A model generated the notes under the pieces. It was not told the origin of the DNA. It did not search any database and saw only the letters and a list, made by a program, of their open reading frames with translations. Source: Fermentibacter danicus (GTDB taxonomy: Bacteria > Fermentibacterota > Fermentibacteria > Fermentibacterales > Fermentibacteraceae). From it: DNA of 57,995 bases. Shown here piece by piece: positions 16,958 through 26,712 of this stretch. The position numbers were made by a program, and so were the translations under genes. The first letter of the stretch is position 1. The number at the start of each line of letters is the position of its first letter. The stretch covers positions 1 to 57,995 of the forward strand of contig LKHB01000189.1 in NCBI GenBank assembly GCA_001618615.1, given 5' to 3'.

Positions 16958-19044
16958 ATGAATCATCCCTCGGAATTCTACAGAGCGGTCCTCGAGTCGG
17001 CGATCGAGGGTCTGGTGGTGGTGGACGCCGGGGGGACGGTCCACTTCGCCAACTCCTCCGCCTTCGGACTCGCGGGAGTCACTGGGAGGGAGCCGATCGG
17101 CCGGCCGGTATCCGAATTCCTGGACCTCAGGGATCCCGGGACGGGTCTCGGGATAGAGCTGGAATCCCTCCCCGCGCCGGAGTCTGCATCGGCCTTCCAG
17201 GGAAGGATGTGCCTGCTGGTCTCCCCGGCAGGGACCGAGAAGTACGTCGAGGTATCCGTCTTCTCGATGCCTCCCTGGAGCCCCGGCATGGAACCCTGCC
17301 TCCTGTACCACATCGTCGATGCCACATGGCGAAGGGTCGCCGAGGACTCGATAAGGAACAGCAACCGGCTCTTCAACAGCATAGTGGAGAACAGCTTCGA
17401 CGCAATCTACATCCTCCGGGGGCGCAGGTACGAGTACGTGAATCCCAGCTTCTGCGCCATCACCGGCTACTCCTACGTTGAACTGACGGCCTCGGACTTC
17501 GACTACAACGTCCTCATTTCGCCGGAATCGAGGGAGTTCATGGAGCGCCGATTCCTGGCCAGAAGCAAGGGCGCGGCCGTCGATCCGAGATACAGGATCC
17601 ACGTTCTGAGGAAGACGGGGGAAGTGGTCGAAGTGGAGGTGGTGACCGTCCCCATCGGAAAACCGGACGATATCCTAGTACTCGGGATCATGCGGGACAT
17701 CACCGGGAGGCGGCGGGCGGAGCGCGAGGCGGGCGAGGCCTCCGAGATGATCTACGGCATACTGGGAGCCATGTACGACAGCGTTTTCCGGTTCGACACC
17801 GAGGGACGCTTCGTCTTCGCCCACTCGCCGAGCATAGCACTCATCACCACGCCTGAGAGGTTCATCGGCAGGCACTACTCCGAGATCCTTCCAAAGGGAG
17901 TCTCCGAGCTCATGAATCAGGCGATGGACATACTCCGCCGGGGCGAGAGGACCGAGTTCGACTACTCGCTCGACATCGCAGGAGTCACCCGTTCCTACTC
18001 CACCGTCCTGGCGCCGATCGTCAACCGGGGCGAGTTCTCCGGAGTGGTGGCCACCGTTCGCGACGTAACGGAGATCAGGCGGGCCGAGACCGAACAGAAG
18101 GCGCTCGCGGAACAGCTACAGAGGACGCAGCTCTTCGAGAGCCTCGGCATGCTGGCCGGCGGTATCGCGCATGACTTCAACAATATCCTGATGGCGATAC
18201 TCGGNNGGATCTGCCGACCGTCGACGCCGACGAACTTCAGATAGGCCAGATCGTCATGAACCTGGTCAAGAACGCATTCGAGGCGCTGCCCGAGACCGGC
18301 GGAACCGTGACGGTGCGAACCGGCCGGGCGTGTTTCGACGGCGGGAGTCTGAGAGGGTTCCTGATTCCGGCCGGCATAGAGCCGGGCGAGTTCGTGACGC
18401 TGGAGGTCTCCGACGACGGATCGGGAATGGAATCCTGGCAGAAGGAGAGGATCTTCGATCCGTTCTACTCCACCAGGGGGCCCGGCCGCGGACTGGGGCT
18501 CGCCGCCGTCCTGGGCATCGTAAAGGCGCATGGCGGGTCCGTCAGGGTGTTCAGCGAGAATGGGCTAGGTACGACTTTCCAGGTTCTGCTGCCGGTATCC
18601 GCCGGGCCGGGTGGACAGCCCGTCCCCGAAGCCCCTCCCGACCGGCCCGAACGCGATCTATCCGGCATGATCCTCGTAGTCGACGACGAGGAGATAGTGA
18701 GGAATGTCCTGGAGAGAATGCTCGTCAAGATCGGCTACGGCGTGGTGTGCGCCGCCTCCGGGATGGAGGCCGTGAACATCTTCAGGAAACGACGGGGCGG
18801 ATTCGATGCGGTGATCCTCGATCTCGCGATGCCCGGCATGGAGGGGCCCGAGGTGCTCGAGTTGCTCAGAAGCATGGATCCCACGGTCAGGATAGTGATC
18901 GCCAGCGGGTACAGCCCTCAGCAGGTGGAAGAGCGCATGGGGAACCGGAAGCCGGATGCCGTGCTGCAGAAACCCTTCCGGATGGACAAGCTCCAGGAAA
19001 TCCTCGGCCCGCCTCCGGGGCCGGCATCCGTCAGTCCCGTCTGA
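16958..19044 (+). CDS. Hybrid PAS histidine kinase with receiver, interrupted by an NN gap
   Basis: A soluble hybrid kinase with three PAS domains (about 8-125, 135-255 and 265-380) and the H-box LAGGIAHDFNNILMAIL with His405. At 18205-18206 NN interrupts the gene; homology resumes in another frame as LPTVDADELQIGQIVMNLVK, so about 80-100 residues of dimerisation and ATPase domain are absent. After it come DDGSGM, GRGLGLAAVLGIVKAHGG and a complete receiver (ILVVDDEEIVRN, phospho-acceptor in VILDLAMPGM, Lys in LQKPF). The ATG at 16958 follows a GGGGAGGCGGAGG run and begins 19 bases after the channel stop. The 3' end overlaps the convergent permease gene by 14 bases. Confidence 0.88.
18205..18206. 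other. NN assembly gap between H-box and ATPase domain
   Basis: The frame differs on the two sides and the intervening HisKA/HATPase sequence is missing, as in the first hybrid kinase. Confidence 0.8.
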
Positions 19045-20995
19045 GCGGAGGCTTCATGAGCAGCAGCCCCAGAAACACCGCCGCGAAGGCCGCAGGATAG
19101 GCGGCTGCGGGAACCGTCGCCGGGTTCACTAGAAAGTCCATGCCCAGCGAAGGATGGGCTGCGAGCAGGGCCAGCGCGTTGGACGAGGCGTGCCAGATCA
19201 TGCCGGTCAGGAGCGAGTCTGACCGCACCACGGCGATTCCGACCATGACCCCGATGAAGGCGGTGGGGATGATCCTGAAATAGAGGAAGTGGAACATCCC
19301 GAACACCACGGCCGAGGCGAGAATCGCTCCGGCCGGCCCCCATCCCTTCCTGAGCCCGAGAGATCCCATGAGCACGCCCCTGAAGACGAACTCCTCGACT
19401 ATCCCCGGCAGGATGCAGTAGAGAAGCAGGAGTTCCGTCATGGATACCGACCCCGGCAGCATGGCGTCTCCAAAGGACTGAACCGCTCTCCCGCCGGTCG
19501 GCAGCACTGTCGAGACCAGTTCGTACAGGCCCGTAGTTAGGATCAGCCCGGCTGCAGCGCATGGAATCACCACCAGGAGAGGCGTCGGCCGGGGGAGTCG
19601 CAGCCGCAGCGCCCCCGTCCCGGGCAGCCCGAAGCGCAGCGCCGCGTACAGCGCAGGCAGAAGCAGTATCAACAACTGGTTGACCAGCAGGACGGTCCGG
19701 CCGTCGGCAACCCTTTCGAGCTGGATGGACGAGATGACGCTCACGGCCCAGACGATTCCCGAATAAAGGAAGGCCTTCCTGGCGAGAAGGGCGGGGCAGG
19801 GAACCGGGTCGGCGGCGGGGGAGAGGATGTCCTCTCTGGATATCGCATTCACTACGGCGCGGGAGATCAGGGCGGAAGCGGCCAGGGTCGAACCCGCGGC
19901 GGCCAGGGTCCACGGGAGGTCCGGCCTGCCCGCGAGTGTGTCCCGCAGGCACAGCGAAAGCCCCGCCACCGGGACTGCGGTTATGAGCCCCCTGCCTTCG
20001 AGACCCGGGAAGAGGGGCGCCAGGGTCGGAACCACGCCTGCGACCAGGAGGGGGAGGAACTTGAGCTGCGCCTGCCTGAAGGTGGCCGAGGAGGCCGATG
20101 CGTAAAGCACCATCGAGCCGGCGAAGAGAGCCGACGGCAGAACCTGGAGCAGCATCGGCAGGTAGGTGACGGCCGACCCCGTGATCCGGCCGGGGAACAC
20201 GTCGCCCAGCAGCCCGGTCCTTTCGATGATCAGAAACGATCCGGTCTGAACCAGAACGGAGACGAGACCGACCGTGCAGGCGGCGGCGAGCTTGGAGCCC
20301 GCTACGGCAGAACGGCTGATTCCGCTCGCGAGCAGCGTCTCCAGGGATCCTCTCTCCCTCTCGCCGGCGATGCTGTCCAGTGCCGCCACCGACACGCCCG
20401 ACAGCAGGAAGATCATTGCGAAGAGCATCGCCATCGTGCCGACCTCGTAACCGTACAGGGCCTCGGGCGAAGCGATGTCACGAATCTCCACGAACGAGGA
20501 GTCGTGCATCAGGACAGCGCCTCTGCCGGCGAGGATCTCCAGCCGTACCGAGTCTCTCAGTGCGTAGAGCCTGTCCAGCACAAGGCCCGCCGCCAGTCTG
20601 GACCTGTCGAGATCCTCCCTGTAGTGGACGACCACTTCCGGCACCGGTTTCCTGTGCACCCTCGCGGAGACTATCGCCTGCACGGTATCGGAATCGAGCA
20701 TGCCCCTGTCCGGGGAATCCATGCCCACCAGGCTGACGGGTGCGGCACCGGGGGCGGAGATAGCCCTCCCGACGGACTCCATGACCGAGTCGGGTGCGTT
20801 CCCGGTCAGGATCACGACGCAGGAATCCGATGCGATCGCTTGCTCGCTCATCTCCGAAACCCTGTTCGAACCGAAGATGAGAATGGGCATCAGGATGGCC
20901 GGCAGCACCATCGACACGAGGATGGTCCTGCGGTCGCGGAAGAGCATCCTGAGCTCGGTACGGTACAGTTCAGGAGACAGAAAACGATCAGGCAC
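19031..20995 (-). CDS. ABC-2 permease fused to a CPBP intramembrane protease
   Basis: A 654-residue fusion. The N-terminal 400 residues are a NatB/ABC-2 type permease (LYRTELRMLFRDRRTILVS, a long extracytoplasmic loop, then AGERERGSLETLLASGISR). The C-terminal 250 residues are a CPBP (Abi/CAAX) glutamic protease with EEFVFRG (Glu534, Glu535), FGMFHFLYFR and WHASSNALA, so the catalytic residues are present. The GTG start at 20995 overlaps the ATPase stop by 8 bases. With the ATPase and the other permease it should form one exporter; the protease may process or confer immunity to an exported peptide, by analogy with other CPBP proteins. Confidence 0.9.
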   Translation of the reverse strand: MPDRFLSPELYRTELRMLFRDRRTILVSMVLPAILMPILIFGSNRVSEMSEQAIASDSCVVILTGNAPDSVMESVGRAISAPGAAPVSLVGMDSPDRGMLDSDTVQAIVSARVHRKPVPEVVVHYREDLDRSRLAAGLVLDRLYALRDSVRLEILAGRGAVLMHDSSFVEIRDIASPEALYGYEVGTMAMLFAMIFLLSGVSVAALDSIAGERERGSLETLLASGISRSAVAGSKLAAACTVGLVSVLVQTGSFLIIERTGLLGDVFPGRITGSAVTYLPMLLQVLPSALFAGSMVLYASASSATFRQAQLKFLPLLVAGVVPTLAPLFPGLEGRGLITAVPVAGLSLCLRDTLAGRPDLPWTLAAAGSTLAASALISRAVVNAISREDILSPAADPVPCPALLARKAFLYSGIVWAVSVISSIQLERVADGRTVLLVNQLLILLLPALYAALRFGLPGTGALRLRLPRPTPLLVVIPCAAAGLILTTGLYELVSTVLPTGGRAVQSFGDAMLPGSVSMTELLLLYCILPGIVEEFVFRGVLMGSLGLRKGWGPAGAILASAVVFGMFHFLYFRIIPTAFIGVMVGIAVVRSDSLLTGMIWHASSNALALLAAHPSLGMDFLVNPATVPAAAYPAAFAAVFLGLLLMKPPLRRD

Positions 20996-21746
20996 GGCCC
21001 GCTCCGACGATCCCCACGAAGGCGTCCTCGAGCGTGGCGGCTCCAGCGAGGCTCTTCAGGGCGTCGACAGTGCCCTCGGCGAGTATCCCGCCCTCGTGGA
21101 TGATCGCTATCCTGCTGCAGATTCTCTCGGCCTCGGACATCACATGGGTCGAGAACACGATCGCGTGTCCCTCGCTCCGGAGTTTCTCGATCATCGAGAG
21201 CATCTCGTGCGCATTCAGCACATCCAGACCGGCGGCAGGCTCGTCGAAGACGAGGACGGGAGGGTCGTGTACGATCGCCCGTGCGATCGAGACCTTCTGC
21301 CTCATCCCCGTGGACAGCCTCTCTATCCTGGTGTCGGCGTAGGAGCCTATCGCCATGGTGTCGATCACTTCCTCGACCCGTGCGGCAAGACGGTCTTCCG
21401 GGCAGCCGTTCATCCTCGCGAAGAACCTGAGCGTCTCCCTCGCCGTGAGTCTGGGGTAGAGGGCCGTGGTTGACGAGAGATAGCCGATCGAACGGCGGGC
21501 TCCGCCGGGATCGTCCCTCACGTCGTGCCCGTCGATCGCCGCCGAGCCGGACGTGGGGGCCATCAGGGTGGCGAGAATCCTGAGGGTGGTCGTCTTGCCC
21601 GCTCCGTTGACGCCCAGCAGTCCGAACACTTCGCCCCTCCCGACCCGGAAGGAGACATCCCGTACCGCCTTCACCTCGCCCCTGGAATCGTCGAAGAACG
21701 ACTTGCACAGGTGCCTGGCTTCTACGGCCGCCTCAGGCATCGGCAC
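20988..21746 (-). CDS. ABC transporter ATP-binding protein, NatA-like
   Basis: A 252-residue ATPase that powers the two adjacent ABC-2 permeases. Walker A is GVNGAGKTT, the signature is LSTGMRQK, Walker B is VLVFDEPAAGLD and the H-loop is STHVMSE. Degenerate start choice: GTG 21746 is 4 bases after AGGAGG and ATG 21740 is 10 bases after it; either gives the same core. It overlaps the upstream permease stop by 14 bases and the downstream permease start by 8, so the three subunits are translationally coupled. Substrate unknown; NatAB-type systems export sodium or peptides. Confidence 0.93.
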   Translation of the reverse strand: MPMPEAAVEARHLCKSFFDDSRGEVKAVRDVSFRVGRGEVFGLLGVNGAGKTTTLRILATLMAPTSGSAAIDGHDVRDDPGGARRSIGYLSSTTALYPRLTARETLRFFARMNGCPEDRLAARVEEVIDTMAIGSYADTRIERLSTGMRQKVSIARAIVHDPPVLVFDEPAAGLDVLNAHEMLSMIEKLRSEGHAIVFSTHVMSEAERICSRIAIIHEGGILAEGTVDALKSLAGAATLEDAFVGIVGAGRA

Positions 21747-22971
21747 CCCGCCTCCTTCCGGAAATCAGACCGGGGAGCCGGCGGCGCTTCCGCCGTCCCT
21801 CCCCGGGGAAAAGGGCCTCCTCCTTCGAGAGGAGGATGGCTGCCGCCCGCAGGGCAGCGAAACAGACAAGCGCCGTCGAGGCCGCCGATATCACGCAGGG
21901 CAGCAGCCCGACCTCGCCAGAAAGTGACTCGCGCATGATCAGAACGGCGTTCAGGACTGGGATCGCCGCCGTTCCCGCGTCGAGCCGGAGACCCGGACTC
22001 TGGATGAACATCGCGGGCAGGATGGACAGGATGTAGGTCGGCATCACCATGGCCTGCCCCTCCTTGTAGGTCCTCGCGGTGGAGGAGGATGCGGTCATGA
22101 GTGCGGCAAGCAGGGCCGACAGGATCAGGGATGCGAACAACGCCGCCAGGAACGCGCCCGGTTCCGGATCGAACGAAATCTCCTCGCCAGCTCCGGCCAG
22201 CATCGGCCCAAGGATTGCGCTCACGCACAGGAACATGGAAAGGATGTTGAGGAGGCCCGAGATCATGCCCGAGACGAGGACCGAGAGGTATTTGCCCGTC
22301 AGGATTCCCGTGCGCCCTGCGGAGGTGGAGACCAGGGTCTCCAGCGTGCCGCGCTCCCTCTCGCCCGCCGTGGCGTCTATCGCGCTGTAGTAGCAGCCTA
22401 TCGAAACCATCACCGCGAACGTCACGGGGATGATCAGGCCGAGAATGAACCCGCCCATTTCCCGGCTGCCGGCCTCGTTGACGGAGGAGACGATCATCAC
22501 CTCCCACTTCCTGTTCCCGATTCCGAGGCTGTCACGGAAGCTCGACAACCGTCTCTCGCGGAAATCCGAGATCAGGGACGAAAGCCTGGCTGACGCCGTT
22601 CTCCCGCGCCCGCGCGAGAAATCGGCGGTTATCACGCAGCCTTCTCCGGCGGACGGTCCGACCGCTGCGTCCAGCCTGCCCGCGGCTATGTCCGCCGATG
22701 GATCGACGCCGGTCGTTTCAAAGAAAAGCGTGGAGTCGTCCGAGGAAACGAGGGCCGCTTCGAGAGCAGGATCGAGGCCGGGAGATGTGCCGATGCGCAG
22801 CAGGAGCCGCTCCGAACCTGCTTCGACCAGCAGCGCGACGGTCATGCCCAGCCAGAGAATCAGGGGATACATGAGCAGCGGTATCAGGATGAAGTGCGCC
22901 GTCAGGTTCCTGTCCCTGAAGGCTCCGGCCATCTCGCGCTCGAAGACTGTCAGGAAGATCGGCCTCTTCAT
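21733..22971 (-). CDS. ABC-2 type permease, NatB-like
   Basis: A 412-residue inner-membrane permease with one N-terminal helix (HFILIPLLMYPLILWLGM), a large extracytoplasmic domain of about 150 residues, then five or six helices. The conserved cytosolic motif AGERERGTLETLVSTSAGR is shared with the fused permease downstream, so the two are paralogues forming a heterodimer. The ATG at 22971 (MKRPIFLTVFEREM) is preferred to an in-frame start at 23019 because of the family-like N-terminus and nearby AGAGGG. First gene of a three-gene minus-strand operon. Confidence 0.9.
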   Translation of the reverse strand: MKRPIFLTVFEREMAGAFRDRNLTAHFILIPLLMYPLILWLGMTVALLVEAGSERLLLRIGTSPGLDPALEAALVSSDDSTLFFETTGVDPSADIAAGRLDAAVGPSAGEGCVITADFSRGRGRTASARLSSLISDFRERRLSSFRDSLGIGNRKWEVMIVSSVNEAGSREMGGFILGLIIPVTFAVMVSIGCYYSAIDATAGERERGTLETLVSTSAGRTGILTGKYLSVLVSGMISGLLNILSMFLCVSAILGPMLAGAGEEISFDPEPGAFLAALFASLILSALLAALMTASSSTARTYKEGQAMVMPTYILSILPAMFIQSPGLRLDAGTAAIPVLNAVLIMRESLSGEVGLLPCVISAASTALVCFAALRAAAILLSKEEALFPGEGRRKRRRLPGLISGRRRGADA

Positions 22972-23089
22972 CCCTCTACGCCATTCTCCACGGGAACCGT
23001 CACGCCGTAAACATAGCATCCCACGGAGCCGTCTGCCCTCTGCCGCATTCCTGTCCCCGGCGCGAAGGGCGGTTGTCGGAGGCAGCGGA

Positions 23090-24595
23090 TCAGATGCCGA
23101 AGAACCCCCTTATCCTGGACAGGATGTCGGCGCGTGTCGTCCGATGGGAGTCGTGCTCCTCGCTGTCCGACTTCGAGACAGTTTTCATCGCGTTCTCCGC
23201 AAGGCGCTTCTCGAGGGCCGCAGACAGCGTCTCCACGACGCTCGCGTCGGTGCTGAGCACCGATGCGAAGTCGGCCTTCGTCAGCCGGAGCACCTCTACG
23301 TCGCCTTCGGCGACGACGGAAGCGGACCGGGGCTCTCCGGTCAGAAGGCTCATCTCGCCGAAGAAATCTCCCGGACCGAGGTTCGCCACCACCGATCCGG
23401 CGCCGGGATCGCCGGCGGGCGCCACCTCGACACGGAGGCTCCCCGACCGTACCAGGAACATCGAATCCCCGGTCTCGCCCTGTACGACGAGGCTCTCGCC
23501 CGAGGAGAAGCGCAGGAGGCTCGAAGTGGTCGAAACGGACGCGATCTGATCGTCCGACAGACCCTCGAAGAGAGGGAACGAACGGAGCGCCGAGTATATG
23601 GTGTCGAAGCCCTCCTGCTTCCTCATGCGCTCCATGTCCTCCGGAATCATGCGGACGTTCACGTCCCTGACAGGGAAGGGGATCTCTATCCCGGAACGCC
23701 GGAGGGCGTACCATATCCGCGTGGCGACCGCGTCCAGGACTACGTACTTCATGGAGTAGTCGTCCATCCAGAACCTGAGTTCGTAGTTCATCGAGAAGTC
23801 GTCGTAGGTCTTCAGGAACACCTGCGGCTTCGGCTCACGCCTGATCTCCGCCATATCTCTCGTGGTTGACAGGAGCGTGCTCTTTACCGGCCCCGGCGGA
23901 TAGGAGGTGGCGATGCCGACGTAGAAGCGCACCATGAACGGGCTGCGCCTGGACAGGTTCGTGATCTTCTGCTTCGTGATGCTGGAGTTGGGGTAGGTGA
24001 TGACGTGCGAGTTCTTCTGGAGAATGGAGATGGTGCGCCAGCTCATCTGGAGCACCTCGCCCTCGTCGCCGTCGATCTCCACATAGTCTCCGACTGCGAA
24101 CGGCTTCTCCATCTGCAGCGCCAGCCCGGCGACCACGCTTCCCAGGACGTCCTGGAGGGACAGGCCGACCACCGCCGACAGGACGGTCGAGGTTACGAGC
24201 AGGGCGTTGAGGTCCACTTGGAAGACGTTCTTCAGGAGGGCGAAGGCCGCTATGGCCAGCACGACGAAGTTGATGACGTCCACGATCAGCCGCGGGACCG
24301 CGATGTTGTGCTTCCTGTTCAGGAAGTACTCCCACAGCAGGACGTTGATGATCTGGAGCAGGGCGTTGACGGACAGCATCACCGCAGCGGTCAGGAAGAT
24401 CTTGAACCATGTGCCGGAGGCGTCGGGGACGGCTGCCAGCGTGACGAGATATGCGGACAGGACGAATACCGCCAGGAAGACCCAGAACCCGAGGTGCCGG
24501 CCCTCCCGGTACTGCCTCAGCAACCGGAGCGTAAGACCGGCGCCGACCCCCAGCGCGACGGCGATCAGAAGGCTGGAAAGAATCTCAGGGTGCAT
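23090..24595 (-). CDS. MscS-type channel with cyclic nucleotide-binding domain
   Basis: A 501-residue channel. Four N-terminal helices precede the MscS pore and beta domain (VVGLSLQDVLGSVVAGLALQ, then FAVGDYVEIDGDEGEVLQ and ITYPNSSITKQKITN). A cyclic nucleotide-binding domain occupies about 335-470 (FPLFEGLSDDQIASV, PGDFFGEMSLLTGEPRSASV), with the Glu and Arg of the phosphate-binding cassette in place. Such bCNG channels are gated by cAMP or similar ligands rather than tension. ATG 24595 is chosen because GGAGGGG lies about 6 bases upstream; starts at 24601 and 24628 are in frame. It overlaps the end of the MFS gene by 11 bases. Confidence 0.9.
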   Translation of the reverse strand: MHPEILSSLLIAVALGVGAGLTLRLLRQYREGRHLGFWVFLAVFVLSAYLVTLAAVPDASGTWFKIFLTAAVMLSVNALLQIINVLLWEYFLNRKHNIAVPRLIVDVINFVVLAIAAFALLKNVFQVDLNALLVTSTVLSAVVGLSLQDVLGSVVAGLALQMEKPFAVGDYVEIDGDEGEVLQMSWRTISILQKNSHVITYPNSSITKQKITNLSRRSPFMVRFYVGIATSYPPGPVKSTLLSTTRDMAEIRREPKPQVFLKTYDDFSMNYELRFWMDDYSMKYVVLDAVATRIWYALRRSGIEIPFPVRDVNVRMIPEDMERMRKQEGFDTIYSALRSFPLFEGLSDDQIASVSTTSSLLRFSSGESLVVQGETGDSMFLVRSGSLRVEVAPAGDPGAGSVVANLGPGDFFGEMSLLTGEPRSASVVAEGDVEVLRLTKADFASVLSTDASVVETLSAALEKRLAENAMKTVSKSDSEEHDSHRTTRADILSRIRGFFGI

Positions 24596-26081
24596 GGACA
24601 TCCCCTCCGTTTTCGCGATTATCGTCAACCCCGGCTTCTCCGCAAGTCTCGTCCCGCCTGCGGCCGCTCGATAGAACCGCCGCCAGCGCCACCACTCTCA
24701 CCGAAGCGAACTGCATCACCCTCCTGATAACCGCCGTGAACGGCCTCGCCATGGGCTCCTCGACCCAGAACAGCGGGATGATGGCGGTGAGCCTCAGCAC
24801 CCCGGTCAGGAAGAATAGGACCTGCATCGGGTGGAAGATGTATTCGCCTATCATGGCGTATTGCGGCATGTAGATCCCCGACAGGAGCATGGTCGCCATC
24901 ATGCCGGCCCCGCAGACGGCCGCGTACAGCCCGGAGTAGGCCTGCCGCCCGGAAGGCGGGGCGATGGAGAGTACGAAATTGGTGGAGACGACGGCTGCTC
25001 CCGCCCACATCGTGCCGGACAGGACGGCCTCCACGAAGATTAGCCAGATCGTCCCCGGGCCGGCCGCCACCCAGAGCATCGGGTTGATCGCGCCGAGTAT
25101 GATCGCGAACGCCATCGCGTTCCTGTTGCCCCACCTGTCTATGAACCTTCCCCAGACCCTGAGGGAGATCATCGCGGCCACGGTGCTCAGCGTGCCGTAG
25201 ATCTGTATCATGAAAACGCTCATGCCCAGAACGCTTATCATGAACGGCTGCCAGAAGGGCGCGCCCACTCCGATGGCGAGCATCCACCACAGGCCGAACA
25301 GGGCGAGCTTCCTGAAGTTCGCGTCGCGCAGGGGGGAGGTCATCATGGAGAGAAGCGGCTCGGTCTCGACCTCCTTGGCCCTTTCCGGCTGCCGCTTGAG
25401 GATCGTGAGGCCGAACAGTCCCAGGCAGCCGGCGAGGATGAACAGGAACAGATAGGCGTAATGCGCGTAGCGATGCAGGCCGGGCGGGGCCGGCACCCCC
25501 AGCGGCCCGAGCAGGATCGTGATCCGTCCGGCCAGGCCTCCCGGAGAGGCATCGAACATGTCCACGAAGATTCCGAATACGATCCCTACGGCAAGGCCGG
25601 CCAGCATGAGGATCTGGTTCCTTCTGGCGAAGAACCGGCCCCTGATCCTCGTCGGGACCATGTCCCCGATCCAGCCTATCCATGCGTTGGTCGATACCGC
25701 CTGCAGGGCCGTGGACGCCGCGAATGCCGCAAGGAAGGCGTTTATCGGGGCTCCGCCCGTGAGCAGGAACGGCAGCATGCCGAACACGGGCGTGATCCCG
25801 CGCCCGAGGGCGGCGAGCAGGATTACGGCGCGCTTCCGCCTGGTGAGGGATCTGGTAAGCACCACTCCCAGCGGCTGGAAGAGCTGCGACACCTGCCCGG
25901 CCGCGGAGAGCATTCCGAAATGAACCGGCCCGGCCCCCATCAGTATCGCGAGTTTCGTGAGGAATACGGAGCCGGGCCCGGCGAGGCTCGTGAATACCTG
26001 GGAGAAGAGCCCCTCGGTGATCGAGATGTCTATCGTCTGGCGCAGCTCGGAGCCGCCGCCCTCTTTTCCCGCCGACTGCAT
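24585..26081 (-). CDS. Major facilitator superfamily transporter
   Basis: A 498-residue transporter with about 12 membrane helices. The loop GDMVPTRIRGRFFARRN is the MFS motif A-like segment between helices, in the form found in an uncharacterised group of bacterial MFS proteins. The C-terminal 40 residues are charged and Gly/Arg-rich and are probably cytosolic. The ATG at 26081 has GGGGGAG just upstream. It is the first gene of a pair with the cyclic-nucleotide-binding channel (11-base overlap), so the transported solute may be related to the channel's function. Substrate unknown. Confidence 0.82.
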   Translation of the reverse strand: MQSAGKEGGGSELRQTIDISITEGLFSQVFTSLAGPGSVFLTKLAILMGAGPVHFGMLSAAGQVSQLFQPLGVVLTRSLTRRKRAVILLAALGRGITPVFGMLPFLLTGGAPINAFLAAFAASTALQAVSTNAWIGWIGDMVPTRIRGRFFARRNQILMLAGLAVGIVFGIFVDMFDASPGGLAGRITILLGPLGVPAPPGLHRYAHYAYLFLFILAGCLGLFGLTILKRQPERAKEVETEPLLSMMTSPLRDANFRKLALFGLWWMLAIGVGAPFWQPFMISVLGMSVFMIQIYGTLSTVAAMISLRVWGRFIDRWGNRNAMAFAIILGAINPMLWVAAGPGTIWLIFVEAVLSGTMWAGAAVVSTNFVLSIAPPSGRQAYSGLYAAVCGAGMMATMLLSGIYMPQYAMIGEYIFHPMQVLFFLTGVLRLTAIIPLFWVEEPMARPFTAVIRRVMQFASVRVVALAAVLSSGRRRDETCGEAGVDDNRENGGDVHAP

Positions 26082-26157
26082 GGCTCCCCCTGAATGGCTG
26101 GCCCGGAACGGGCGACGGGAATCTAACCGTTCCGGGCGGTCCCGGGGGCGGCCGGCA

Positions 26158-26628
26158 TCACAGGGGCGTTTCGCCGTAGTAGTCCATCAGGCGCCACCTG
26201 CCGTGCTCGCGACGCAGCTCCACGGTGATCGTGCCCTCGTTCCCCATGAAGGAGTAGGCCACGGGCAGGAGCGCGCGCGAACCGTCCAGTTCGGCTGTCC
26301 CGATCTCGTATTCCACCATCGCCATGAGCCCCAGGAAGGCGTCGGAGGTGAGAACGCCGCCCAGCAGCGCCCTGGGATCGGTGTCGCCGACCGTGGCGGG
26401 ATCGACCTCGACTCCGAATCTGGATATCAGGTCGGCCAGCATGACCGGGTCGGCCGCCGCCATCGAATCGACGATTCCGAACGCCCTCCCGGAGAGGAGA
26501 GACAGGGCGGTGGAACTGTCCCTAACGGTCACGGCGTGCAGGAATCGCTCGAGTACGCGCTCGGGGCCCGTGCCCTGCGGGGAGGGGCCGGACTGGAGGA
26601 GTGAAAGCGAAAGGAGCAATGCTATCAA
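26158..26628 (-). CDS. Small secreted protein, NTF2-like fold possible
   Basis: A 156-residue protein with a short signal-peptide-like start (MIALLLSLSLLQSG). The TTG start at 26628 is supported by AGAGGTGA 4 bases upstream. The mature part GPERVLERFLHAVTVRDSSTALSLLSGRAF, together with the terminal strand pair ITVELRREHGRWRLMDYYGE, resembles DUF4878/NTF2-like lipoprotein domains, but no lipobox cysteine is present. It is divergent from der with an 84-base gap. Function unknown. Confidence 0.65.
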   Translation of the reverse strand: MIALLLSLSLLQSGPSPQGTGPERVLERFLHAVTVRDSSTALSLLSGRAFGIVDSMAAADPVMLADLISRFGVEVDPATVGDTDPRALLGGVLTSDAFLGLMAMVEYEIGTAELDGSRALLPVAYSFMGNEGTITVELRREHGRWRLMDYYGETPL

Positions 26629-26660
26629 GTCTTCACCTCTTTCCCGGGCCGGCCGCGAGG

Positions 26661-26689
26661 TTCCCGCGCGGGCCCGATGCCCGTATAAT
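26661..26689 (+). promoter_or_regulatory. Putative promoter of der and the downstream genes
   Basis: A perfect -10 TATAAT (26684-26689) lies 17 bases after a weak -35 TTCCCG (26661-26666). Transcription would start near 26696, just before the AGGAGG of der. No other clear promoter was seen before 48878, so this may drive a very long operon. Confidence 0.55.
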
Positions 26690-26712
26690 CACCGTCCTGC
26701 AGGAGGAGATCG

